DNA from: Bremia lactucae
Lineage: Eukaryota; Oomycota; Peronosporomycetes; Peronosporales; Peronosporaceae
Reading direction: 5' to 3'
DNA length: 39,646 nucleotides
NCBI RefSeq assembly: GCF_004359215.1
Contig: NC_090619.1
Location: 4,322,272-4,361,917 of the forward strand
In this document: in pieces, positions 17,283 to 29,079 of the stretch
How the letters are laid out: the number at the start of each line of letters is the position of its first letter
Numbering within the stretch: position 1 is the stretch's first letter
Notes under the pieces: model-generated
What the model saw: the letters and a program-made list of their open reading frames with translations, nothing else
What the model was told of the DNA's origin: nothing
Databases searched by the model: none
Program-made: the position numbers and the translations under genes

Positions 17283-18975
17283 CCTAGTAGCACTTTGTAG
17301 TCCGTCCAAGGGCCACAGTTCTATCATCTTACATGGACATGTTTGATGATAATGATAATACGCATCACGTTTCGCGTGGTAGCTGCTCTTGTTTAAGTGA
17401 CATAGAAAGTAGTGCGGTCGAACGAATGAGTTTGACCGTAGGGAATGATGCATCTTGGCAATGCTGTCCGGTTTGGACAGAGATGCCCTCCTTTTAGACA
17501 TCGCCAAATCATACAAATGAACATGACGAGGCGAAGGAAAAGATAGCCTTGCTTAATCAGCAAGGCTCTCAACAGACAGAATAGTTGAGGTTACAACAGG
17601 CCTATACCTGGGATTACGCACACGCGTCGTCCATAAACCTTAAGATTGACATTTTTCTTTTAAATTTAGGGGAGTCGAAGAGGACTTCCTTTTAAGGTGG
17701 TTTGTCGAATTGGCCGATGCCATAAAGACTCGTCACATCGTCGACGAGCAAATGCAAATCGCATCTGATCAATCAATTTGGTAGGTCGTGCCAAAACTTG
17801 GGCACTAGGCCTGAAGTTGCGACCCATAAGTATCTGGCTCGCTGGAAGCTTTTAAAGCTCGACTCAAACAGTCGTTTAAACCGCCTAGGGCTGAGTTCAG
17901 AGCTTTTGAAATTCAAGCAAGGCAAGCATGATGTTCACACTCATGCCAAGCATTGCGACTCTTAGCGAGTTGTATCACGAACAACCCAGTTCATGAACAC
18001 ACTTTAATTACGGTGTCCATGCAAGGTCTTACGGATGGTCCTGTGAAGACTCATCTGTTCTGCTTGGAACTGGATACGCTGAAGTAGCAATATTCGTTGC
18101 GGAATAGGAGGACTTTAGCTTTTAAAAGGCTTAAGCTACTTCGTTATCATATCGTCCTCCGAGACGGCAACAGCTTTGAGGTCCAGAGCCTATGCACCTC
18201 GATTTTCGAATACTGAGCGATTGCAGAAATGCCATCGCTGTCAAAAGTAAGGTCACTACGCTCATGAGTGTAGTGCCTCACGCCCAGTACCGAGGGGCAC
18301 TGAGCGTAATTATGGACCAAATGCCTAAAAGGGCAACGGTCGCGGGTCCGACGTTGCTGCGAATTCGCAACGTCGAGGAGGACCGTCAAAAGCGGTCGGG
18401 GTCAGTAGGGGCACATCGCCCTACCAATCCAGCAACCTCAAAAAATTTGCAAATCTCTTGACTTAAAATGCTCCAGACACACAATCATAACGTGTCTCTG
18501 CTCCTGGTGATGAGATATCCCTCATCACTATGAGATTAAATGTGACGAATGATTTGTCACTTAGAGACCTAGTGGACTGTGGGGCGTCGAATAACTTTAT
18601 TTGTCGACAGTCTATAGAGGTCGTAGGCTCAAATATATTGAGCGCGACATCTCTCCAACGCGGATGACGGTGGAGGTGCATCGATAACAGTGGTGGAACG
18701 CGTAGTGAGATTTCATTGTACTGGATTCGGATGACAAATTTGATGTCTTCCTAGGTTTACCTTGGCTCAGAAAGTTTGAGCTAAGAATCAGCTGTGGCAG
18801 AATCAATCCGTAAAGATGCCTGCCACTTGTTCATCAGATGGCCATCTGATAGACGTCTTGGAGTTTCCACAAGCGTGTGAACGTACTACGAGTGCGTGTG
18901 ATAGCTTCACTTGTAGTACGCACGTCAGAACGACTGCACAAGATCACAGTGTGATAACTAATCACACTGTGAAGT
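17283..18975 (+). pseudogene. A2 gag and protease, degraded
   Basis: A primer site lies at 17285-17292 (TAGTAGCA, from TGGTAGCA). The gag core is readable in pieces: LRWFVELADAIKTRHIVDEQ and RAKTWALGLKL (about 17690-17820). Protease appears as LVDCGASNNFICRQS (18570-18615). Text after it matches the region behind protease of C2 and C1. Many stops; RT and later genes are lost where inverted element D begins at about 18976. Confidence 0.8.
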
Positions 18976-19390
18976 GTACCTTCACCATCAATGAAATCCG
19001 GCACGGCCGCTAAGTGAGCCATTTTGCTCAATATCAACAAAGATTACTATGCCGGAGTTACCGGCTGAATCTTAGTGAGCCATTTTGCTCAATATCAACA
19101 AAGACCACTATGCCGGAGTTACCGGCTGAATCTTTCGGTAGATCGAAAATAAAATCTATACTAATGGACTCTCAGCAGCCAATGGGGACGGGAAGGCTCG
19201 TCAATGGCGCAGCAGCATGCGCCGAGGTTTTAACCCGTTGGCAAGTTTCGCATGTGCGAACATTTGCGCTGCCTCATTTTTAAAGTTTGTGCCAGTATCG
19301 TGTGCCTCATAGAGGATTCAGTACTTCAAATCCTAATCACGAAAAACAACGACACGTGGAGGCTCCGCGATGTCTGTACAATAAAGCAAC
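18976..19390 (-). pseudogene. Element D integrase fragment
   Basis: Reads YRHRGAST, CRCFS-type remnants, then SIDFIFDLPKDSAGNSGIVV with the first catalytic Asp, and LSKMAHLAAVPDFIDGEGT. A 61-bp tandem duplication (19013-19134) repeats the stretch coding KDSAGNSGIVVFVDILSKMA and shifts the frame. Sequence ends where A2 begins. Confidence 0.8.
19013..19134. repeat. 61-bp tandem duplication
   Basis: Copies 19013-19073 and 19074-19134 differ at two bases (AGATTAC versus AGACCAC). Length 61 is not a multiple of three, so it destroyed the integrase frame of D. Confidence 0.97.
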
Positions 19391-19399
19391 AGGTCGTTA

Positions 19400-20883
19400 T
19401 TAATTGAAATCGATGTAATTTGCACGCAAACGTGCCGGCAATTTCATACGCGAATCCAAGTCCTTTAAAGCTCGTAGCAGAGCTACACACTGCTCGTCCT
19501 TGGCGTAAGCTGAACGGAATAATTCAGGAATAGGCGACAAGATAGTCGTTAAATGAGAAAGGTCATTGTCCGGCCTGCGTAATAACGCATCGGCCAAAGC
19601 ATTCTGCTTTCCAGGCAAATACTTCACATCAAAGTTGTATTCCGCGAAAACGGAAAGCCATCGAACCATTCTCTGTAATAGATGAGGCGACTTTGTCGCC
19701 GTGCGTAATGACGCGTGATCTGTATATATCTCAAACGGCTCAGAGCCGAGCAGATAAACTCTGAATTTGACGAGAGCATACTTCATAGCAAGTAACGCTT
19801 TATCATGAACTGAGTAGTTCTTTTCCGCAGGTTTAAGCTGTCTAGACTCGAGTCTAGTCGAACACAATAACACGTTAATGCCCATCAACATTTGTTTGTA
19901 ACAGAGCACTGCCAATGGCAAAATCCGATGCGTCACAGAGACACTGATATGCCAATTTGGGTTTGGCAGTGCCAGAATCGGGGCATGGATAAGACTATCC
20001 TTAACTGCTTGAATAACATTATTTTCAGTGCTTGTCCAGCACCATTCTGTAACCTTGTAAGGAGATTAGATAATGGCCTAGCCATATCAGCGTAATTTTG
20101 CTATATTTGTGTAAATAATTGGCGAGACCCAACCACTTACGCAAATCCTTTTGATTTTTAGAAACCGGCCAATCTACTATGGCTTGTACCTTAGCGGGAT
20201 CTGCTCTAAGGCCTCTCTTTCTTGTAAAGCATCCTAAAAAAGGAATTTCGTCTGCGCCAAAATTGCATTTAGATGCATTGGCATACAATTTATTTGTGCG
20301 CATACACTCGAGCACTGCACGCAAATGGTCTAAATGGTTGTCCATATCCGACCGACCCTGATCCGCACGACAATGACAAACAATGTCATCGAAATAAGTC
20401 TATGCATAACCTCGATGAGGACGAAACAGTTGCGTCACTAGACGATTAAATGTTGCCGAGGCGTTGGAAAGCCGTTATGGCATAACCAGCCACTCCCATA
20501 ACATGCCGCTTGGAGTGCTAACCGCTGTAAGCGGGATATCGCTAGCTCGCACGAGCAATTGGTAGTAACCATCGACTAAGTCCTATGCACTTGTACATTG
20601 TACATCCCACCATATTGCTCTGAAGAACACCCTTTCTAGGAATGGGGGTTTGGGCTGGTATAGTGACAGCATTAAGCTTATTATAAGCATGTACAATGCG
20701 CCATTTACCTTTTGGCTTTTTGACACAAAATGTCGGTGTCAAATGAGGAGATTTGCTCTCTCTCGTACTATTCCAGCCTACGGAAGAAATCGCCAATGAC
20801 GTCACACTATTCCGTTGGTAAAGACCACTGTCGTGTGACACAGTATTTGGTTTCCGAAACCAAGTCAGTTTCATAACGAACAC
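19400..20883 (-). pseudogene. Element D RT and RNase H
   Basis: RT: TFCVKKPKGKWRIVHAYNKLN, IPRKGVLQSNM, the catalytic TYFDDIVCH (YFDD codons 20396-20385) and NKLYANASKCNFGADEIPFL. RNase H: NYSVHDKALLAMKYALVKFR, FEIYTDHASLRTA, KYLPGKQNALADALLRRPD. Frames shift between 20345 and 20540, between RT and RNase H, and near the first RNase H motif. Confidence 0.87.
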
Positions 20884-20972
20884 CTATATCCGGAGGTAAA
20901 ACAGATGGTGGATTGCTACGTACCACATCTTGGAATTCCTTAATCAAGAAATAAAAGGGATCCGTAGGATCT

Positions 20973-21035
20973 AAGCTGTCCTGGATGACCCATTTCGCGC
21001 ACTACGTGCAGCTTTTGTGTCATCCAGGACAGCTT
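20973..21035. repeat. 17-bp perfect inverted repeat in element D
   Basis: AAGCTGTCCTGGATGAC (20973-20989) and GTCATCCAGGACAGCTT (21019-21035) around a 29-nt loop. The longest perfect stem I saw in the window. Confidence 0.95.
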
Positions 21036-21639
21036 CGTCTAGAAGTGACGATGAGTTTAACTCATTGTTGGTCGAATGACCACCATCTCAGATAAGTCGC
21101 CAGCCTTTAAGGCTCGGTCGCACTCATCAATAGACATTTCGTCTAGCTCTAAAAGAGCATGCAACGAAGGGATTGCTGCAAGGCTAACTTTCCCTCAATG
21201 TTACCGGTTTCACCATTACAAGCGTATGTAATTGCTCACTCGTATCACTTTGTGAGGGTATACACGTTTCGTGTCCAAACTGTCTTGTAGTAGAAACAAT
21301 ACGCCTCTGGGAGGCCGGGATATTCCCGTCCTTGGATTTTCCAGCCTGTATTGGTTCTATACTAGACATGGTGTCTATTTTGACATCCGACAAGAAGTAA
21401 GGTAACTCAACTTCCTTATCCAGCGAACGTTCACGTATCGCTTCACGTGCGTTAGAAGGGTTTGAACCAAAATACCCTGGCACACCGCTAATAGTGTCAC
21501 TATCGACACTCGGTGGACTTAGACGTGCCACTCCACGTATCTCAGGGATATTTCACCCTTAAAAATTTGGCCTTAGACTTACAATGCGATATGCATAGGC
21601 TCTGCATCGACCACTGAGGGTTAGAAACATACAGAAGCG

Positions 21640-22750
21640 CAGTAGGGGCGGGATGCCCTACTGGCGCGGACTCTGAGGCTACCCTTAAATTCAGAGTTGT
21701 CGAACAAATGGGTTAGCATTGCCCTCGAGGTCTCGAAATTTGAGATCTCCACCCTGCTGTTCTATAGCACTCCTGTAAGAGGCTATGACCAGGTGACGAC
21801 GCTCCTAGTGGATTCGGGTCATCACAAAATTTTGTAAAAATTGCGGCTGTAAGAAGAGACCGGCGATGTTGAGTCGCTTTTGCCAGGATTGCAAGCGGGA
21901 AGCGGCGACCATTCGTTTAGCAAACGGCGCGCTCGTTAAGTCTGAAGGAGTTTAGGTAGAACTCACCTTCAGCTTTAGTGTTTCTCTTGTAAAGAAAAGC
22001 TCACAGTGCTAGGTATGGAGAGTCCGTATGACCTCATCCTAGGCATGCCATGGTTGGCAAAACATCAACCATGGATAGACTGGCGTGCACGCACAGCTGC
22101 AAACTCTACGCAAGACACCGGAAAGGATGTGCTCTTGTGAGAGGCGTCTGTAACTGATGTCGTTTCGAACACAGTTGAGGGTGCGTTGGCGGGATGTCAA
22201 ACGTCACCAATTCCTACCCAGCTCGTGGAGACTGAGGTAGTGAAAAGGACGATGACAAGAAGTCATGCGTCCGAATGTCCTGCACAGAGCCGAGAGCCTG
22301 TGACATAGACGGCGAGCTGACAGGAAGTCATGAGTCGCATAAACCGGCACAGTGCCTAGAGCCTGGTGCGGTTGGAAGGGGTGCGTTAGCCAGGAGTGCA
22401 ACGTCACCCGCTTCCCAGAAAAAGGTCGTGGTGACTCGAAGAACGAGTACCCGACAAATTAGGACGAATAAAGGCACGTCTAAACGAGTGACCTTTGGAT
22501 CAGTTCCTAATCAAGAGGACTGGCCTTCGAACGAGGTGTTCGAGGCCGTCAAAGTCGAAAATAGCGGAGGCATCCTCAGTCGAGGTGCTCCGGCAAGTCA
22601 TTAATTCTGCCGAGGAGATAGTAAATCTCCCGGAGATGTCGTGGGATCTGTTCCTTGACGAATTAAAGGAAGTAAAGATCCACGAAATAGTCCAGGAGAG
22701 AACTTGGCGGACTGTTGCTCGTTGTCCACAATGGACGAGAGCGTCCTAGA
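21640..22750 (+). pseudogene. B2 protease and linker
   Basis: Protease motif LVDSG followed by a deletion/frame break at 21815-21830, then LGMPWLAKHQPWIDW (22035-22085). The linker (22275-22750) repeats VVVTRRTSTRQIRTNKGTSK of B1. Stops at 22138 and several shifts make it inactive. Confidence 0.85.
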
Positions 22751-22789
22751 AACAGACAAAAGAAGTGGTTCACTGCTTAAGGCTGGGAT

Positions 22790-24160
22790 GCCTTGAGAAA
22801 CAGTCCGTTCTTTGAGGTTCTGTGGAAACATCGCGATGTGTTCTTAGAAGAAGTGCCGAGTTATCTACCAGCAGATAGAGGCATCGTGCACGATAGACCT
22901 CGAACCTGGCACCAAGTTTTGTATGACCAAGCAATGGCCGTTGACGAAAGAACAAAACGATTATATCGATGATTTCTTCGACACGCAAGCCAAGGCGGAG
23001 CATGTGCGTGAGAGCAAATTGCCTCACTGCAGCCCGACCTCTTGTGTGCGTGAAGCCACAGGTGGATGGCGCGTGATTCATGCTTTCAATAAGCCGGACA
23101 CGGCGTCCATACCGGTACAAAAACCAATCCCGCGGAAAGATGTCTAGTTGAACTCCTTGGGAAAGTCATTTATCTTTTCCGCGTTGGATTTTGAAGGATG
23201 GTTTCTATCAGGTACTCATGATAGAGTCTGATATAGCCAAAACGACAGTAAGAACCCCAAGCGGTATGCTTTGGGAGTGGCTTGTGATGCCCCAGGTTTT
23301 AAAATGCACCAGTGACATTCAACCGAGTCGTGACTCACGTGATGCGTCAGCACCGTTCCTACGCGCCTCACTACTTTGACGATGTATTCGTGCATAGTAG
23401 GACCGAGGACGGGCTGAGCGCAACAGAGTCGCACAAGCTTCATTTAGACGCTGTGTTGCAGACTTTGTAGGATGCTAAATTGTACGTCGACTTGCAAAAG
23501 TGCGTCATAGGGGTTCCTGAGATACCTGTGCTGGGCTGCATCGTTGGTACACATGGTGTACGAGAAGACCTAGACAAGGTAAAATCAGTAAAGGAATGGC
23601 TAATCCCACGGCATGTGAAGGATTTGCGCCAATTCCTAGGGCTCGCTAATTTCTTGCATAATTATAGCAAGAATCATGCTGAGCAAACTAAACATTGTCT
23701 GACCTCTTTGAAAAGGACGCAGAATGGGTTTGGTTAAAAGAACAAGATGATGCATTCAAATCAGTAAAGCAATTTCCTGTAGAGGCACCAATTTTGGCAT
23801 TCCCATACGCGGATCAGTCCTTTAGCGTCGTCTGCGATGCAAGTAATTTTGGAATCGGCAGCGCGCTCATGCAGAAGGATGACGACGGCGTTGACCGTGT
23901 CATCTCTTATCAGTCCCGGCTATTACAAGCCGCGGATCTGAATTACCTCGCGCGTGACAAAGAGCTACTTTCAATAAAGTATGCTTTTGTCAAGTTTCGT
24001 GTGCACCTACTGGGCACCGAACCATTTGTGATTTATACGGATCACGCATCACTGCGGACCGCAATAAACTCACCGCACCTCTGAATGTCTTGGCTGGCGC
24101 ATAATCGCGCGGACCAGACTTCGGGTTAGACATCAGGAAAGTGTGTCTAGTGCGAAAGCA
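22790..24160 (+). pseudogene. B2 RT and RNase H
   Basis: RT motifs: CVREATGGWRVIHAFNKPD, IPRKDV, MLWEWLVMPQ, and HYFDDVFVHS with YFDD at 23372-23383. LDLKD is damaged to LDFEG by a shift at about 23190. RNase H: FSVVCDASNFGIGSALMQKD, SRLLQAADLNY, FVIYTDHASLRTA; it ends early by deletion after SPHL (24084). DTEW is read through here, unlike B1. Confidence 0.88.
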
Positions 24161-25560
24161 CAATTTCAGCTGTCAACGTTGGCAGCCATGAAGGCATACC
24201 ACGTGCCAGCTCATGAGCCTCTGAGATAATAGAGAGCTACAGTCAGGACGACCATTGCCGCCTACTGTTGGATCACTTTGGTGGACGAAAGGTTTCCCTT
24301 CCTTCGCACCTGAAAGCTAAGCTAAATCGCTTTAGCTACAGCGATGGCATGTTATGGCATCAGCTGTCACCTTGTGATCCCTTGAGAATCTATGTGCCTC
24401 ATGACACAGATCTCAAGCTGATGATCCTTCACGAGCTCCATGATGCGCCATCTAGTGAGCATCTGGGCCGTGAAAAGACATTCTTACGAGTGTCAGAGGA
24501 ATTTTGGTGGCCACACCTACATAGATGGGTGGCCAACTATATTCGCTCTTGCGAACAGTGTCAGCGCATTAAGCCTGCACCGTCCAGCAGTGCGCCACTG
24601 AAGCCGCTACCATTCCCAACCAACTGTTGGAAGTCAGTAAGTCTGGACTTCATGTTTGGCATGCCGCCCGATCATAAGGGTCGGACGGGGCTAGTCGTCT
24701 TTGTAGACAGACTGAGCAAAGCGGTGCATTTACCATTATGTAAAACATCGATCACAGGCAAGGAGACAGCTCCCTTGTTCCTGGATCATGTATACCGACT
24801 ACACGGGATGCCCGAGTCCATAGTATCGGCTCGGGATCCACGTTTCACGTGTGGGTTTTGGTGACATGTGTTTCAGCTGCTAGGTAGGAAGCTCCACATG
24901 TCGACCGCAGATTATTCTAAAACCGATTGCCACAAAGAACGTGCCAATCGGGTCGTGGCGAATGTCTTACGCACAATAGCAGCCCCCAAAGAATGGAACA
25001 AGCGATTGCCCTTTGTGGAGTTCGCTATAAAAAACAGTGTCCACGCCAGTAAGGGTGAGACATCGTATTATATTAACGGACTGCTCCATCCTCGGACGCC
25101 AGTCTCGTTTGTGCGCAGCCCGAGTCTTAGTGGTGGAGGAGCCCTCACTATGCTCGGTGCGAAAGATGGACCTAGTTTCGTCAATATGACGATGACCCGC
25201 GAGGGTATCATCTCAACGACAAAAACTGGCGGTATCATAGGCGAGTTTGATGCTAAAAGCGTGAGCGAGGCTCAACGTTTTGTGGATAAGCGATTAGCCA
25301 TCAAACGAAAAGTCTGTGACGCAATGGCAAGTGCAAAGGACAAGCAAATAGAATATGATGACCAAAACGGTCGCAAAAATAATGAACGCTTTGGGTAGGA
25401 GTACTTAATATTATTTTTTCACCCACGTACTACGAAGTTGTTGCCGGGATTCACTGGGCTCATCACGGTGGTGGAAGAGGTTTGAGACCTAAACTATAGG
25501 CTCATTCTTCCCCCATATATGAAGACGCACCCTGTATTTTGCGTGAGTCGTAAGAAACGG
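24160..25560 (+). pseudogene. B2 integrase
   Basis: 24268-24864 holds the spacer, the zinc-binding module (H and H around LHELHDAPSSEHLGRE, then CEQCQRIKP) and the core start SLDFMFGMPPD with the first Asp; SARDPRF carries the second. After an in-frame TGA (24862-24864) the frame goes on to 25398 with CHKERANRVVANVLRTIAAP (catalytic Glu kept). The GPF module (about 25435-25480) and YRL-LPPYMKTHPVF are readable in other frames. The DDE triad is intact in parts, but the protein is not continuous. Confidence 0.87.
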
Positions 25561-26174
25561 TTAATAGACCCAAATGAGGTCACATACCCCATCCGTCTGA
25601 GGAGACCGATGGTGACGCCGACTGTGAGTCAAGCGTCGTTCGGGTGAGCGAGACGGAGAAGGCGAATAACTATCAGCCGACCGACTTCTCCCACCAAGAA
25701 CAGAACTCGGAGAGCGAGGGACACCACGCGAGTAACGCGGATCCCTCAGCATTATTCTATCAAATAAATCCAGGCGAGTCTTCAGGCGTTCATTTCCCTA
25801 ACAAGCCTTTGCTCGGACATTAACGAGATCCGAGGTCAGTCGCAAGACTTGACCCTCGAGATCCGCAACACGTCGTTCAGCAGCGCTGAACGCCTGTGAC
25901 TGAACGGACGAAGGTAAGGCAGCCGCGAGTAGGTGGGCGAGATCGCCACTCCTATCAGGCGCCGGTACTGATGGGCGCGGGTGGGAATCAACGCTTGCTT
26001 GTTGGAAGGTTGTTTGCCCACCGCTCCGTTGGGCAAAGGTATCAGTTCCTCGTCCAATGGCAAGGTTACCCGAAGAGTTTTGACTCTTGGCAACCGATCG
26101 TTATCCTAAGTATTGATGTGCCCGGCTTGGTGGCTGCCTCTGAAAAGGAGCACCAGCTGAGGATTCTTCGCTAG
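25561..26174 (+). pseudogene. B2 pol tail with chromodomain
   Basis: A variable, acidic tail (EETDGDADCESSV-like in the shifted frame) leads to the chromodomain 26000-26130: RLLVGRLFAHRSVGQRYQFL and VQWQGYPKSFDSWQP. Pol stops with TAG at 26172-26174. Chromodomains of such elements direct integration to marked chromatin. Confidence 0.85.
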
Positions 26175-26460
26175 TCTCAAATGGACTAGTAGAAGCAGCA
26201 TTGTGAGAAGAAACAAGGGGTACAGTACCGCCCATGATTTCTTTCACACGCGAGCGGACGAAATTAATTCGCTGCGACTGCTTTTCATTGCATTGGAATG
26301 CGGATGAATGCGGCGCAAAATTCCGCCTCGTATTGGTCGGGCGTTTCATTTGAACGCAACGCGACCGAAATTGGGAAAATGCGCCCAAGCGATTTTCTCT
26401 GAGCCCTCCATGATTTAAAGTTGCCATAATAATTACGAGCGCATAGAAGAGCGCGCTATT
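26101..26460 (-). pseudogene. B2 antisense accessory gene, truncated at its 5' end
   Basis: Minus-strand text NYYGNFKSWRAQRKSLGRIF and NETPDQYEAEF (one frame), then RSRVKEIMGGTVPLVSSHNA (next frame) matches NYYEIYNLWKARVKSPSSVS, HYEAEF and RVREIMNGTVPSVSSHHAA of the B3 copy. It lies beyond the pol stop and dips into the chromodomain codons. The N-terminal half known from B3 is missing because the element ends at about 26460. Confidence 0.65.
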
Positions 26461-26471
26461 TTAACGTTAAC

Positions 26472-27744
26472 ATGAGCCAACGGGATAGGGACCGCGATTC
26501 GCTGCAGAAGCCTTTATTGTCCCCAAACGAATATATATTTTGTTGGTCTGATACGTCCAAAGATCGATATCATATTCCGTTGTTGGACTCATCAAGGCTT
26601 CACAAGCCTGATGAGGATGAAACGGAACTCTTCATCGATGCCATTTTTCGGCATCGGTGTTGTGCTTATAAGCGGGCAAAGAATGTCAAACCTTTGTTTT
26701 TAGCTTGGACAGCATTTGTACAGAACGTGCAAAGCATGGACCTTGAGGTCTGGCTTGACAAACTGAATGCTTTCCATGATCGGTTCGAAAAACGGACCGT
26801 AGTCCGTGCACGCTACAAGCTGCACCGTTTGTCTAGAGAGGCAGGGATACGTTGCCTCTCGCAAGGGACTCATGTACATGCTGTTTTTAGGGCGCAGATC
26901 ATGCACTCAAGAAAGCATATTCCCCATTGGAGGATGCTCATCTCTTACGAGATTTACGTAGGGATTGAGAACCTCCAATCCTTTTACGAGCGTGGGAAGC
27001 GCTCGTCCGCCGATGGACATTCTGTCGAGGAGGATGGGTCTTGTCGCACTGCAAGACGAGACTCGGAATTTCCAACATCAGTTGGGAACGAGGTTCTTAA
27101 TTATCATGCGAGGGTGGATACCCCAACGAACGAGATAACTCGTTCGAACACCCTTTACATTACGGTGGTTCGAGAAGCTTTCAACAAGAAAGCGCTTTCA
27201 CCATCTGAATCCACCAATGAATGTGGAGGGAGAAATCGGGTTCGCCTCGTTTGACGAACCCGAATCAACATCGTGATTTGCATCCCCCCCATTATTATTT
27301 GAGGGAGGAAATTAATCACGAGCGACCACGTCTCCGCGAGTTAGCAGTGACGGTCAATAATGTTTCTCTTGACCAGTTAAATAATTGTGCGTAGATTGCG
27401 AGTGAACAACTGGCGAACGAAAGGACACATCAGCCTTTTCAAAACGAGCTGTTGACAGCTCGTCAGAAGATCTCTTCCTTAGAGAAAGAGTGGATCGTCT
27501 TGTTCAAGAAAATCAGACTCTGTGCCGAGATACGAAGGCTTTGTCTTGGAGCCATCAGGCTTTGGCGGATACCCTAGACCGTTCCGGTGTAATCCGGAAT
27601 CGGAATAAGCCTCGTACTGAGCGTCTGGGCGGAGACGCCAAACCTAAACATAGGTTACGTACGCATAGTACGAGGCAGCTCGACCGTGAACGTATTGCCA
27701 TGGCGATGGAGTACATGAAACGGGCCGATATACCTAGGCAGTAA
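26472..27744 (+). pseudogene. C1 antisense accessory gene, homologue of 1650-2729, broken in its second half
   Basis: ATG at 26472 opens a 260-codon frame to TGA 27252-27254. Residues about 50-190 match the A1 antisense protein: FLAWTAFVQNVQ, EVWLDKLNAF, RYKLHRLSREAG, ISYEIYVGIENLQSFYER. The homologous C-terminal coiled coil continues in other frames: RLRELAVTVNNVSLDQLN, LLTARQKISSLEKEW, MDRLVQENQTLCRDTKALSW, and RQLDRERIAMAMEYMKRADI up to 27744. Pol of C1 runs on the minus strand through 27912-26990, so the overlap with chromodomain codons (about 27215-27060) is the same as in A1. At least three frame breaks or stops are present. Confidence 0.7.
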
Positions 27745-28900
27745 TTTAGTTCTACCTACATTCGCCACTACATGTTTTGGTAGGTTTACCGTAGACATAT
27801 GGATTAGGCCATTAACATTAATTGAAAGTTTGTTTGCTCTTTCATTTTTGTCAGAGTTCCGTTTCTGTCGGTCCACCGCATCAGCGATGAAATCCTTTAC
27901 GAAACGGACCACTGTTTTCTAGCCAGCAGGAAATCACCTGCTGATTTCGTTTTGTTTTTGTTTTCTGTGCGACAGGTGCACACTGCGGATATGTCATTCT
28001 CCTCTTTAGTGAGAGCATTGTTGTTCTCATTAATATTGATTTCGATGCTGAGTCTTTCAGCATCGTAATAATGTTAGTAATAGCATTAATGATATTACTA
28101 AGTTTTTCCACTTCAATGTTGATTGAATAAATATTTGTATCGTTCGCATTGACCGCATGGTCTATGCGTGATGAGCAAGAACCAGAAAATTATTTGATCG
28201 AGCGAGCCCCTCCTTGAATAAGAGTCGCTCTTAAACAATGCGGGTAAACGTGGATGGCGTAAGTCATTCACGTGAAAACGGTGTATGCTTTGTAGACGCA
28301 TGCAGTGAATTGTTGATGGCAAATTGTACCGTCGTCAAGAACTCGCTTTAACTGTAAAAGAGTCGGCACATCCGCGAAGTATCTCTTCGAAGATACGGTT
28401 TGCACGCTCCGTCTGACCATCTGCTTCAGGGTGATCAGAAGTTGACATCTCTTACTGTGTTTCAAGTGATTTAATCACTATTTGCCAAATTACGGCGTGA
28501 ATCTAGGGTCTCAATCTGAGACCAGCTCACGGGCTAACCCATGGACTCAAAATATCGTGTTAATAAAGATACAAGCACAGCTTTTGGCTGTCATTGACTG
28601 TGACTGCTGCAAGATGTACCATTCTGCTGAAACGATCAATAAAAACAAGAATACCATTAATCTTGTGATCGTCGTCGGGAAATTCGAAGACGAAGTCCAT
28701 AGATACGGACTGCCAACGCTCTGCTGGAACAGGCGCAAACTGTAACGGGACACTGATGAAGGACTGGATTTCACCCGTTGACAAACTTCGCAAGGACGTA
28801 TGTACTTGCGGACGAATTCGTACTGGCGAGGCCAGTAGAAATCGCGGCTTATTGTGAAATTATATTTACATGTGCACGACTTATTGATGAATCGTGGCAC
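26990..28900 (-). pseudogene. C1 integrase and chromodomain
   Basis: Zinc module: FYWPRQYEFVRKYIRPCEVC (C-x2-C). Core: SVSMDFVFEFPDDDHKINGI with first Asp, VFIDRFSRMVHLAAV, then SDHPEADGQTERAN (catalytic Glu kept, about 28440-28400). C-terminal: AVDRQKRNSDKNERANK, TKLLPRYIGPFHVLHRHGNT (27912-27655). Chromodomain remnants near 27215-27060: NHRNVKGVRTSYLVRW and GYPPSHDN. Frames are broken many times. Confidence 0.85.
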
Positions 28901-29079
28901 ACATACACGAAGCGTAAACGCAAATCATTCTGGGCGGGAATGACCGCACGAGGTGCATCGCCAGTAATGACTCTGTGATATTTTAAACCATTGCGTGTTG
29001 TGTATCAATCTGTTGAGAGATCGATACAAATTCGACAATCCTTTTAGGGATTGTTGGAATCATTATTTCAGGTAATTTA

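Larger units (their letters stand above)
18976..21575 (-). mobile_element. Element D: minus-strand Ty3/Gypsy pol fragment of a third lineage
   Basis: On the minus strand: a linker frame (21531-21184), RT (20883-20025), RNase H (19936-19400) and integrase up to the catalytic-core start (about 19390-18976). No LTR, gag or chromodomain remains. Its RT and RNase H differ from the A/C and B copies (for example VYLLGSEPFEIYTDHASLR), so I count it as a separate lineage. Confidence 0.85.
21580..26460 (+). mobile_element. Element B2: Ty3/Gypsy copy from gag end to chromodomain, plus strand
   Basis: Homologous to B1 from the end of gag (about 21585) onward, so gag and 5' LTR are lost at the joint with D. 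It adds what B1 lacks: integrase, chromodomain and the antisense-gene region. The right end is at about 26460, where similarity to B3 stops and element C1 begins head-to-head. Confidence 0.88.
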
